Shown here piece after piece: positions 1 through 4,990 of a DNA stretch of 9,760 nucleotides (the first letter of the stretch is position 1; every line of letters begins with the position of its first letter). Origin of the DNA: Candidatus Campbellbacteria bacterium CG10_big_fil_rev_8_21_14_0_10_35_52 (GTDB lineage Bacteria > Patescibacteriota > Minisyncoccia > Phycocordibacterales > UBA2163); assembly GCA_002778715.1 (NCBI GenBank), contig PFAA01000031.1, positions 26,956 through 36,715 on the forward strand. The letters run 5' to 3'. The notes under the pieces were generated by a model. The model had not been told where the DNA came from, made no database searches, and saw nothing but the letters and a program-made list of their open reading frames with translations. A program made the translations under genes and the position numbers.

Positions 1-70
1 TGTAATTGACAGAGAGAGCGAATGTGAACGCTATTGTGAGTAAAAGAAATTTTGTGAGATTTTTTCGCAT
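1..70 (-). CDS. N-terminus of a probable secreted or membrane protein (cut by window edge)
   Basis: An ATG at 70-68 opens a frame that stays open to the window edge and encodes 23 residues, MRKNLTKFLLLTIAFTFALS followed by VNY. The layout is a short basic N-terminus (R2, K3, K7) followed by a hydrophobic stretch, as in a signal peptide or first membrane helix. No Shine-Dalgarno sequence precedes it, which matches most genes in this window. AT-rich tandem repeats (91-140) lie just upstream. Too little is visible to name a family. Position after mraY might suggest a cell-wall gene, but a hairpin and about 270 gene-free bases separate them, so I do not infer that. Confidence 0.5.
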   Translation of the reverse strand, partial: MRKNLTKFLLLTIAFTFALSVNY

Positions 71-90
71 AATTTTTGATTAGCTTTACA

Positions 91-140
91 AACTTTATGA
101 ACTTTATGACTTTATGAACTTTATAACTTTATAACTTTAT
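91..140. repeat. AT-rich tandem repeat, six 8-9 nt units
   Basis: Six consecutive units of the form (A)ACTTTAT(G) occur at 91-99, 100-108, 109-116, 117-124, 125-132 and 133-140. Units alternate between 8 and 9 nt. Degenerate echoes (ATAACTTT) continue near 193-210. The array lies directly upstream of the partial gene at 70-1. A perfect match to the DnaA-box 9-mer (TTATCCACA on the minus strand) is at 196-188, and an 8-bp inverted repeat (CAGATTTT / AAAATCTG, 168-175 and 182-189) lies between. Function is unknown. Confidence 0.7.
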
Positions 141-231
141 GACTTTTTTTATTGTATTTTAATTCGGCAGATTTTCATATAAAAATCTGTGGATAACTTT
201 GATATAACTTTTAGTATTACTTTTTGTCAGT

Positions 232-256
232 AACTTGGCGGTTAAACCGCCAAGTT
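232..256. terminator. 12-bp hairpin downstream of mraY
   Basis: AACTTGGCGGTT (232-243) is perfectly complementary to AACCGCCAAGTT (245-256); in practice the loop would be TTAAA. It is the strongest stem between mraY and the partial gene at the left edge, so it is a candidate terminator for mraY. No clean T-run follows on the minus strand, and only a T-rich stretch follows on the plus strand, so termination is uncertain. Confidence 0.4.
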
Positions 257-257
257 T

Positions 258-333
258 ATTTGTGATTTGTGATTTATTTGTAATTTGGCGCTTTGAATTT
301 GGAATTTATTAGAAATTAGGAATTAGAAATTAG
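258..333. repeat. Low-complexity AT-rich repeat related to the one at 4171-4240
   Basis: The stretch has short direct repeats: TTTGTGA twice near 260-273, then GAAATTAG-type units at 312-333. Bases 298-319 match 4209-4230 exactly, in inverted orientation, over 22 nt. The same word family (AATTTGTAATTTG) recurs between trpS and aspS (7795-7842). It lies just after the mraY stop codon and has no coding potential that I can see. Confidence 0.6.
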
Positions 334-341
334 TTTGTCCT

Positions 342-1415
342 TTATCCGATAAGCGCGACTGACAATCCGATAATCGCAAAAACAACGCTTATAATCCAAA
401 ATCGCATTGTTACTTTTTCAGCGGGCCATCCGATTGCTTCAAAATGATGATGGATAGGCGCGACTCGGAAAACTTTCTTGCCGTTTCTAAATTTTTTAGA
501 TAAAAGTTGTATTATCACGGATAAAACCGTAATAACAAGCGGAAAAGCAACAATTGGAAGAACAAAAACGCCGTGCCCTCCTCCGAGCGAGTCAGTCATA
601 AAAGCGACCACTGTTAATGTAATAGTGAGCCCCATCGTGCCAGTTTCTGACATATAAAATCTTGCGGGCGGAATATTAAACCACAAGAATGCTAAAATAC
701 TTCCGACAATAAGAGCGCAAAAAGCCGCTAAATTTATTTGTTGCTGATAAAAAGCAATACCAGCATAAGCCGCAAATATTGTCGCAAACACCCCGCCCGA
801 TAATCCGTCTATGCCGTCTATTACGCCACCCGCATAGATAGCAAGCACCACAAGTATAAAAAATGGAATAAAATAAAAACCAAGCGTCCAATCTTCCAGA
901 AAAGGAAGTCCGATTGATGCAATGCCGAGTTTTGCAAAAAACCACAATGCAACAAATACGGAAATAAATCCGACAATCAATAGCCGTTTTTTAAGCGAAA
1001 GACCACCTGCTATATAACCACCATTTCCTTTTATTTCTAAAATATCATCTATCATTCCAACAAACCCTCCTGCCATAAGTGTAAAGAGCGGAATCCATGT
1101 TTGGTCGCGGCTTAAAAAATCAAATTTGGCGGTTATTTCTGATGGAAATATTTTTGAGATGAGCCATATGCTTATGATTGTGATAAATGCGCTTGCCCAT
1201 ATAACAATACCTCCCATTCTCGGCGTATTCACTTCCCTGTCTTTATGAAGTTTGTTAAATATGGGTGTTTCTCTTCCATCAGTGGCTATTTTTTTTGCCG
1301 TCTTCTTCCACGCTTTATATTTATAAAGATAATAAGTTATAAGCGGAGTGATAAGAATACCAATGAAAAAAGCGATTGCGGAGGGCGTGAAAACTTTAAT
1401 GATGTCTATAATCAT
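342..1415 (-). CDS. mraY: Phospho-N-acetylmuramoyl-pentapeptide transferase (MraY)
   Basis: MraY is the membrane enzyme that transfers phospho-MurNAc-pentapeptide from UDP to undecaprenyl phosphate, making lipid I for peptidoglycan. The 357-residue product is a multi-pass membrane protein with the family's landmarks: a MIDDILEIK segment with the paired aspartates D123/D124, a GGVIDGIDGLSGG segment (about 196-208), a FYMSETGTMG segment (253-262) and APIHHHFE (318-325). I start it at the ATG at 1415. A 13-residue longer frame from a TTG at 1454 is possible, but that TTG falls inside a good promoter -35. Two family positions differ: the usual NLTDGLDG Asn is Gly here, and the Asp of FMGDTGS is Glu257. 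The family is clear. The rest of a division/wall cluster is not visible. Confidence 0.93.
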   Translation of the reverse strand: MIIDIIKVFTPSAIAFFIGILITPLITYYLYKYKAWKKTAKKIATDGRETPIFNKLHKDREVNTPRMGGIVIWASAFITIISIWLISKIFPSEITAKFDFLSRDQTWIPLFTLMAGGFVGMIDDILEIKGNGGYIAGGLSLKKRLLIVGFISVFVALWFFAKLGIASIGLPFLEDWTLGFYFIPFFILVVLAIYAGGVIDGIDGLSGGVFATIFAAYAGIAFYQQQINLAAFCALIVGSILAFLWFNIPPARFYMSETGTMGLTITLTVVAFMTDSLGGGHGVFVLPIVAFPLVITVLSVIIQLLSKKFRNGKKVFRVAPIHHHFEAIGWPAEKVTMRFWIISVVFAIIGLSVALIG

Positions 1416-1425
1416 AGATTTTAAT

Positions 1426-1454
1426 ATTGTATAATAAAATAAAAAATTTAACAA
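1426..1454 (-). promoter_or_regulatory. Promoter of mraY, very short leader
   Basis: On the minus strand, TTGTTA (1454-1449) is followed by 17 nt and TACAAT (1431-1426), i.e. 4/6 and 5/6 matches to the sigma-70-type consensus at ideal spacing. The -10 box ends 10 nt before the ATG at 1415, so the message would have a leader of only a few bases. This also argues against the TTG at 1454 as the start codon. Confidence 0.55.
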
Positions 1455-1480
1455 AAATAAAATATGTATGGAATAAAATA

Positions 1481-1802
1481 TAATAGGGCAACACTTAGTG
1501 TTGCCCTATTTTGTCGATAATTTTTTATTCACAGAAAAAATTTTCTGTTAATTCTGGATATATAAATAATTATATATCCAGTTCTCCAAAAAATTTCTTT
1601 TGAAGAAATCGACAAAAATATAAATCGCCGCCCATGCTAAATTGAGAGAGAAGGATAGCGCTTTCTCCCAACTTTTTCAACAGTTGTAAAATTAAAACAT
1701 GGGCGGATACTATAAACTGCCCGCGCAGTGAGAAAGATGTAATGCGTTACATCTTCCCACTTTATATCACCAAAATATAAAAACGCGGGCAGTAAACTTC
1801 TG
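1481..1802 (-). ncRNA. Candidate structured non-coding RNA, about 320 nt
   Basis: No open frame of note exists here, yet the stretch is dense with perfect pairings. ACTGCCCGCG (1716-1725) pairs with 1784-1793 and encloses two hairpins: AAGATGTAA / TTACATCTT (1734-1742, 1747-1755) and TTTATAT / ATATAAA (1761-1767, 1775-1781). CCGCCCATG (1628-1636) pairs with 1698-1706 and encloses GAGAAGG / CTTTCTC (1648-1654, 1661-1667) and CAACT / AGTTG (1669-1673, 1682-1686). TTTTGTCGAT (1509-1518) pairs with 1608-1617 and encloses a 12-bp stem (1554-1565, 1570-1581) and an 8-bp stem (1531-1538, 1541-1548). A TTGACA promoter points into it, and a 14-bp terminator hairpin ends it. It could instead be a structured 3' UTR of the scp-dacA transcript. 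I saw no match to tmRNA, RNase P or 6S RNA signatures. Confidence 0.45.
1482..1510 (-). terminator. Strong hairpin terminator between the structured region and mraY
   Basis: AATAGGGCAACACT (1482-1495) is perfectly complementary to 1497-1510, giving a 14-bp stem around a one-base centre. On the minus strand it is followed by a T-rich run (1481-1471). On the plus strand TTTT overlaps the end of the stem, so it might act in both directions. It would end transcripts arriving from dacA or from the promoter at 1837-1809. Confidence 0.7.
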
Positions 1803-1808
1803 CATAAT

Positions 1809-1837
1809 ATACTATAAATTTTTTAGAATAATGTCAA
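1809..1837 (-). promoter_or_regulatory. Promoter pointing into the structured intergenic region
   Basis: A perfect TTGACA (1837-1832) lies inside the last codons of dacA. It is followed by 17 nt and TAGTAT (1814-1809, 4/6); an overlapping TATAGT at 15-nt spacing is the alternative -10. The predicted start, near 1802, is about 10 nt before the first long stem (1793). The coding sequence limits free choice of bases here, so chance similarity is possible. Confidence 0.45.
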
Positions 1838-2747
1838 GTAGTTTTTCCACATCTCTAAATCTGCCATTTTGCGTTGAGCCCAAGACAGTAATAATGATGG
1901 GTCTATTAATACCAGCGTCAAAAGCGATAATAAGATTACCTTCCGCAAGGTCGGTAAAGCCGGTTTTGGAAGCAATTAAACCCGGCAATGAATTAACAGC
2001 AGAATTTGTGTTTATTGCCGTATGATTAATATCGTTTAAAGACGCGAACTCAAGTTCTTTATATTTGGTAGCTTCAAAAATTTCCATATTATTTACAATA
2101 GCGTATTCCATAAGCAATGACATATCGCGAGCTGAACCATATCCACCTCCGAGAAATTCATTTGTATCAAGCCCCGTCGGATTTATAAAATATGTTTGAT
2201 TAAGTCCGATTTCTTTTGCTTTTTCATTCATCGCGCGCGTAAAAGTTTTTTTACTATCCGCTTCTCTGCTTGGAAAATCGCTTTTCAAAAGACCGGCGAC
2301 ATTCGCGACAGCGCTTGCCCCGTCATTTGATGAAGATATAAGCGTAAATTTAACAATATCCAATAAATTCCATTTTTCATTTTCAAATAATCCGCTATCC
2401 CCTTCTTCGGAAATAGCTTCTTTGTCAATTGTTATAATTGAAGATTCAGGGAGTATATTCATAGCCGTAATAACTGTCATAAGTTTCGCAAGAGAAGCGA
2501 GTGGTAATTGCGCTTCCTCGTTAAGATTATAAATTGCTTCTTTTTTATTAACATCCCACACAAAAGCGGCTTTTGCTTCCAATGAAATATCTTCAAAAGC
2601 ATTTACGGAATAATTGATTTCTTCTTTAACATCAGTCAATTTATTTTTATTATCATCTTTTGCGAAAATAAAAAATAAAAATATTATTAAAATTACGCAT
2701 AAAAACGCTGTCTTTGCGTATATATTTTTTCGTATCCTTGAAATCAT
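1812..2747 (-). CDS. dacA: D-alanyl-D-alanine carboxypeptidase (peptidase S11, DacA-like)
   Basis: This is a penicillin-binding-protein-type serine carboxypeptidase that removes the terminal D-Ala of peptidoglycan stem peptides outside the membrane. The 311-residue product begins with a basic segment and one hydrophobic helix (about 13-29), acting as a signal anchor. The three active-site motifs are in order: SLAK (85-88, nucleophile S85), SSN (139-141) and KTG (261-263). It lacks room for the long C-terminal domain of classical DacA, so it is a minimal S11 enzyme. I start it at the ATG at 2747, separated from the scpB stop by one base, which suggests translational coupling. A longer frame from a TTG at 2792 would overlap scpB. 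The scpA-scpB-dac order is also found in Bacillus-type genomes. The exact substrate class (DacA, DacB or DacF) cannot be told. Confidence 0.88.
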   Translation of the reverse strand: MISRIRKNIYAKTAFLCVILIIFLFFIFAKDDNKNKLTDVKEEINYSVNAFEDISLEAKAAFVWDVNKKEAIYNLNEEAQLPLASLAKLMTVITAMNILPESSIITIDKEAISEEGDSGLFENEKWNLLDIVKFTLISSSNDGASAVANVAGLLKSDFPSREADSKKTFTRAMNEKAKEIGLNQTYFINPTGLDTNEFLGGGYGSARDMSLLMEYAIVNNMEIFEATKYKELEFASLNDINHTAINTNSAVNSLPGLIASKTGFTDLAEGNLIIAFDAGINRPIIITVLGSTQNGRFRDVEKLLDIILKNL

Positions 2748-2748
2748 A

Positions 2749-3315
2749 TTAGTTTTGTTCCGTATCGCCTTTTTTTTCTTCCAAGGCGGCAAATTTATTC
2801 AATTCATCTTGAACTTTGTCAAATTCTGGCATTTCTTTAGCATTTTTTACTCCGAGAAATGCAAGTAATTCCGTCGTTGATTTATATAAAAAACTTCTTT
2901 GATTATTCGGGTTTGAAATTTTTTCTATCATACCGCGTATTAGAAGATTTCGCAAAATAAATATTGAATTGACGCCTCTTATATAGTCAATTTCCGCGCG
3001 CGTAATCGGTCCTTTATATAAAACGATAGCAAGTGTTTCCGCTCCGGCTTTCCCTATGTCTTTTACAAGTTCTTCTTTGCGTATTTCTTCAATAAGTTCT
3101 GACATTTCAGGATGTGTTGCGAGCATAATATCATCGTCTTCTTGTATCAATTGCATCCCCCTGTTTAAAAGTTTATTTTTTAATTCATTGACGGCGTCTT
3201 TTACGCTCTCTTCGTCAGATTTTAAAATCTTAACAATATCTTTGATTTTCATTGTCTCGCCCTTAAAAAAAAGCAATGCTTCAATTTTTGAATCTAATTC
3301 CATAATATTAATCAT
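2749..3315 (-). CDS. scpB: Segregation and condensation protein B (ScpB)
   Basis: ScpB is the winged-helix partner that dimerises and binds the kleisin ScpA in the SMC-ScpAB condensin, which organises and helps separate chromosomes. The 188-residue product has the usual length and layout: an N-terminal domain beginning with the IEALLFFKGE segment, then the hallmark KAGAETLAIVLYKGPITRAE segment followed by IDYIRGVNS (about 88-116), then QRSFLYKSTTELLAFLGV (about 138-155). The acidic/basic tail is low complexity. ATGs at 3315 and 3303 are both possible starts; neither has a clear ribosome binding site. A palindromic repeat and the RAYT gene lie immediately upstream, separating scpB from scpA. 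Confidence 0.92.
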   Translation of the reverse strand: MINIMELDSKIEALLFFKGETMKIKDIVKILKSDEESVKDAVNELKNKLLNRGMQLIQEDDDIMLATHPEMSELIEEIRKEELVKDIGKAGAETLAIVLYKGPITRAEIDYIRGVNSIFILRNLLIRGMIEKISNPNNQRSFLYKSTTELLAFLGVKNAKEMPEFDKVQDELNKFAALEEKKGDTEQN

Positions 3316-3340
3316 TATCCAGTATCCACAGTCAGCATGA

Positions 3341-3378
3341 TTTCCAGCAAGTCCAGCAAGGTCCGACCTTGCTGGAAA
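3341..3378. repeat. REP-like palindrome, copy 1 (downstream of the transposase), with extra half-site
   Basis: An 11-bp perfect inverted repeat (CCAGCAAGGTC, centre C, then its complement) covers 3353-3375. A half-site, TTTCCAGCAAG (3341-3351), precedes it and can also pair with CTTGCTGGAAA (3368-3378), so two competing foldbacks exist. It begins 3 bases beyond the transposase stop codon and lies between that gene and scpB. The other copies are at 3878-3900 and 4108-4130. Confidence 0.85.
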
Positions 3379-3380
3379 GA

Positions 3381-4061
3381 TTACTGCTTGTTATATTCAT
3401 CAAAATCTTTCTCAAATTCTTTCAGAATATCCTCAAAACTATTAATTTGCGGAGACTGATCGAAAAAAATATCTTTATTTAGAATAACTTTTTCTGGTCT
3501 ATCCCCGATAAAATAGTCGTAATAGCTTGAATATCTATAATTTTGAATGAATTTTTTTGCAGATGTTAGATTTGAAATACCTTTCTCTTTCCAATTCTGG
3601 TGAATCAACTTAAACGGGTTAAGATGAATGTATGAAAATATCCAATTTAAATATGCATCCGTATTAATATGTTTTGCTTTAAACCGACTCTCAAATAAAG
3701 AACCTTCTCTATCGTGTTTTGTATTAAAATACATTGAGTAAGCAGTCAATAGCTTTTGCATAAATAAACTTATACCGCCATCAATTTTTTCATGGAGTAG
3801 CAAATGAAAATGATTCGGCATTAAACAAAACGCGATAATATAAACTAATGTATCTTTTCTATCAACTCCAAATAATTCCAGCAAGGTCCGACCTTGCTGG
3901 AATAAATTATCAGTTCTTACCGATATAGTATTATTGCAGATATACAATGAAAATACAAACCGTCTGTAATCATTATCGTTTGTAAAAATAATCCTTTTAT
4001 CGGTGCCTCTGCTATAGGAGTGATAAGTTTCTCCAACTATAAATGGTATTTTTCTTATCAT
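3381..4061 (-). CDS. REP-associated tyrosine transposase (RAYT, Y1/IS200-like HUH family)
   Basis: RAYTs are single-strand DNA nucleases of the HUH/Y1 family linked to REP palindromes. The 226-residue product has an N-terminal SYSRGTDKRIIF segment (about 15-26), the HUH motif in MPNHFHLLL (H84, H86), a GSLFESRFKAKHI segment (120-132) and SYIHLNP (143-149). Y144 is the likely catalytic tyrosine by correspondence with the YIxxNP signature of RAYTs. Residues 54-62 (FQQGRTLLE) are encoded by one of the palindromes itself, in a region before the HUH strand that varies in length in this family. All core residues are present, so it may be active. It sits between scpA and scpB in the same orientation. 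The start is the ATG at 4061, 6 nt after a TATAAT box. Confidence 0.88.
   Translation of the reverse strand: MIRKIPFIVGETYHSYSRGTDKRIIFTNDNDYRRFVFSLYICNNTISVRTDNLFQQGRTLLELFGVDRKDTLVYIIAFCLMPNHFHLLLHEKIDGGISLFMQKLLTAYSMYFNTKHDREGSLFESRFKAKHINTDAYLNWIFSYIHLNPFKLIHQNWKEKGISNLTSAKKFIQNYRYSSYYDYFIGDRPEKVILNKDIFFDQSPQINSFEDILKEFEKDFDEYNKQ
3878..3900. repeat. REP-like palindrome, copy 2, inside the transposase reading frame
   Basis: This is identical over all 23 nt to copy 1, with the same asymmetric centre base, so in the same orientation. Flanking ATT/AAT extends the stem to about 14 bp. It is read in frame as part of residues 54-62 of the transposase without disrupting the frame. Confidence 0.9.
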
Positions 4062-4067
4062 TTTATC

Positions 4068-4096
4068 ATTATAACAATATCATTAGCTTCCAGCAA
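4068..4096 (-). promoter_or_regulatory. Promoter of the transposase gene, leaderless type
   Basis: TATAAT (4073-4068) is a perfect -10 box with the extended TGn element (4076-4074). It ends 6 nt before the ATG at 4061, so transcription would start at or next to the start codon. A TTGCTG (4096-4091, 3/6) stands 17 nt upstream and is part of a palindrome half-site, so the repeat may supply the -35. Confidence 0.5.
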
Positions 4097-4130
4097 GATT
4101 CAGCAAGTCAGCAAGGTCCGACCTTGCTGG
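4089..4130. repeat. REP-like palindrome, copy 3 (upstream of the transposase), with two extra half-sites
   Basis: Bases 4108-4130 match copies 1 and 2 in 22 of 23 positions; the first C is T here. Two further direct half-sites precede it, CCAGCAAG (4090-4097) and CAGCAAG (4101-4107), so three left arms compete for one right arm (4122-4130). With copy 1 it brackets the transposase gene. Confidence 0.85.
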
Positions 4131-4131
4131 A

Positions 4132-4166
4132 CCGACAAAGTGTTACAAAGGAAAGTCCTTTGTTGG
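4132..4166. other. Hairpin next to palindrome copy 3
   Basis: ACAAAGGA (4145-4152) pairs with TCCTTTGT (4156-4163) around a 3-nt loop. Alternatively CCGACAAAG (4132-4140) pairs with CTTTGTTGG (4158-4166) with one G-T pair. It follows the end of scpA on the minus strand by about 80 nt, so it could be a weak terminator or the outer edge of the RAYT insertion. No clear T-run follows on the minus strand. Confidence 0.35.
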
Positions 4167-4170
4167 AAAC

Positions 4171-4240
4171 AAATTCCAAATTACAAACAAATTTCTAATT
4201 TCTAATTTCTAATTTCTAATAAATTCCAAATTACAAATTC
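4171..4240. repeat. AT-rich repeat block with four 7-nt tandem units
   Basis: ATTTCTA is repeated four times in tandem at 4191-4218. It is flanked on both sides by the same 17-nt direct repeat AAATTCCAAATTACAAA (4171-4187 and 4221-4237). Bases 4209-4230 recur exactly, inverted, at 298-319 downstream of mraY. It lies between scpA and the transposase and is non-coding. Confidence 0.75.
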
Positions 4241-4246
4241 AATTAT

Positions 4247-4981
4247 TTAATCATATTTCGGAACACCAATACTGTCGGATTCTATTATTATATCAGAAAA
4301 TTTCTCATCTTGAATTACTGACACTATTCCCTGTTTTACAAGTTCAAGCATAGCCAAAAAGCTTACAATAACATTGACTCTGTCTTCTTTTCCGAATCCG
4401 GAAAATTCTTTGAAGCTCATTTTTAGATTTTTTGTAATTCTTTCGGTCAAACTTTCAATCATTTCTTCAAGTGAAATTACTTTTTCAACAACTTTCTTTG
4501 GAATTTCTGCGATTTTTTTAGGGAGATTGCGAAGAACGATTTTAATACAGTCCGTAATTTTATATACGGATAAATTTTTATCCGGAGAAAAAATCGGATT
4601 TATGTTTTTTGAAGGTGTTTTCATATACATTATATTTTTACCAAAATTTTCCTTTATATAAAATGATAATTCTTTCATTCTCTTATATATCTTCAGCCGT
4701 TTTTCTAAATCATCAATATTTTCTCGTTCTTCAGAAGATAAATCAAGCGCAGGGAGCAAAGATTTTGATTTTATAAGCACAAGCGTTGATGCAACAAGTA
4801 TAAAATCCGCTACGCTTGTCATTGGAAAATTTTCTTGTTTGTTTATGTATTCAATATAATCGTCAGCAATCTGCGCGAGCGATATATCGTTTATAAAAAG
4901 CTTTCTTTTTTCAATAAGTGAAAGCAAGAGCTCCAACGGTCCTTCAAATACTTCTGTTTTTATTTTGAATGATGTGTTCAT
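4247..4981 (-). CDS. scpA: Segregation and condensation protein A (ScpA kleisin)
   Basis: ScpA is the kleisin that bridges the SMC heads and binds ScpB in bacterial condensin. The 244-residue product is of normal length. The N-terminus has the family signature FEGPLELLLSLIEKRKLFIN (about 13-32), followed by DISLAQIADDYIEYI and a helical segment FILVASTLVLIKSKSLLP (about 60-77). A variable linker follows, then the C-terminal winged-helix segment VIVSFLAMLELVKQGIVSVI (about 204-223). The ATG at 4981 is 9 nt after the stop of the RhuM-Fic gene; a GGAG lies 12 nt upstream, too far to be a good ribosome site. Co-transcription with the Fic gene is likely. The partner gene scpB is displaced by about 0.9 kb by the transposase unit. 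Confidence 0.93.
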   Translation of the reverse strand: MNTSFKIKTEVFEGPLELLLSLIEKRKLFINDISLAQIADDYIEYINKQENFPMTSVADFILVASTLVLIKSKSLLPALDLSSEERENIDDLEKRLKIYKRMKELSFYIKENFGKNIMYMKTPSKNINPIFSPDKNLSVYKITDCIKIVLRNLPKKIAEIPKKVVEKVISLEEMIESLTERITKNLKMSFKEFSGFGKEDRVNVIVSFLAMLELVKQGIVSVIQDEKFSDIIIESDSIGVPKYD

Positions 4982-4990
4982 AGTTTTGTC

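Noticed and set aside
91..140. Short regular repeats as a CRISPR array
   Set aside because: Units are 8-9 nt, contiguous and without spacers, and no cas gene is present.
161..200. Replication origin
   Set aside because: Only one DnaA-box match, and no dnaA, dnaN or other origin-linked gene in the window.
1416..1454. Longer MraY N-terminus from a TTG at 1454
   Set aside because: It would start inside the -35 box of a well-spaced promoter and adds 13 residues not needed by the family.
1481..1802. tmRNA, RNase P RNA or 6S RNA
   Set aside because: No tRNA-like end with CCA, no GAGGAAAGTCC-type core and no single long bulged rod.
4020..4205. Plus-strand 61-codon frame through palindrome copy 3
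   Set aside because: It overlaps the transposase start and promoter antisense, reads through repeats and has no ribosome site.
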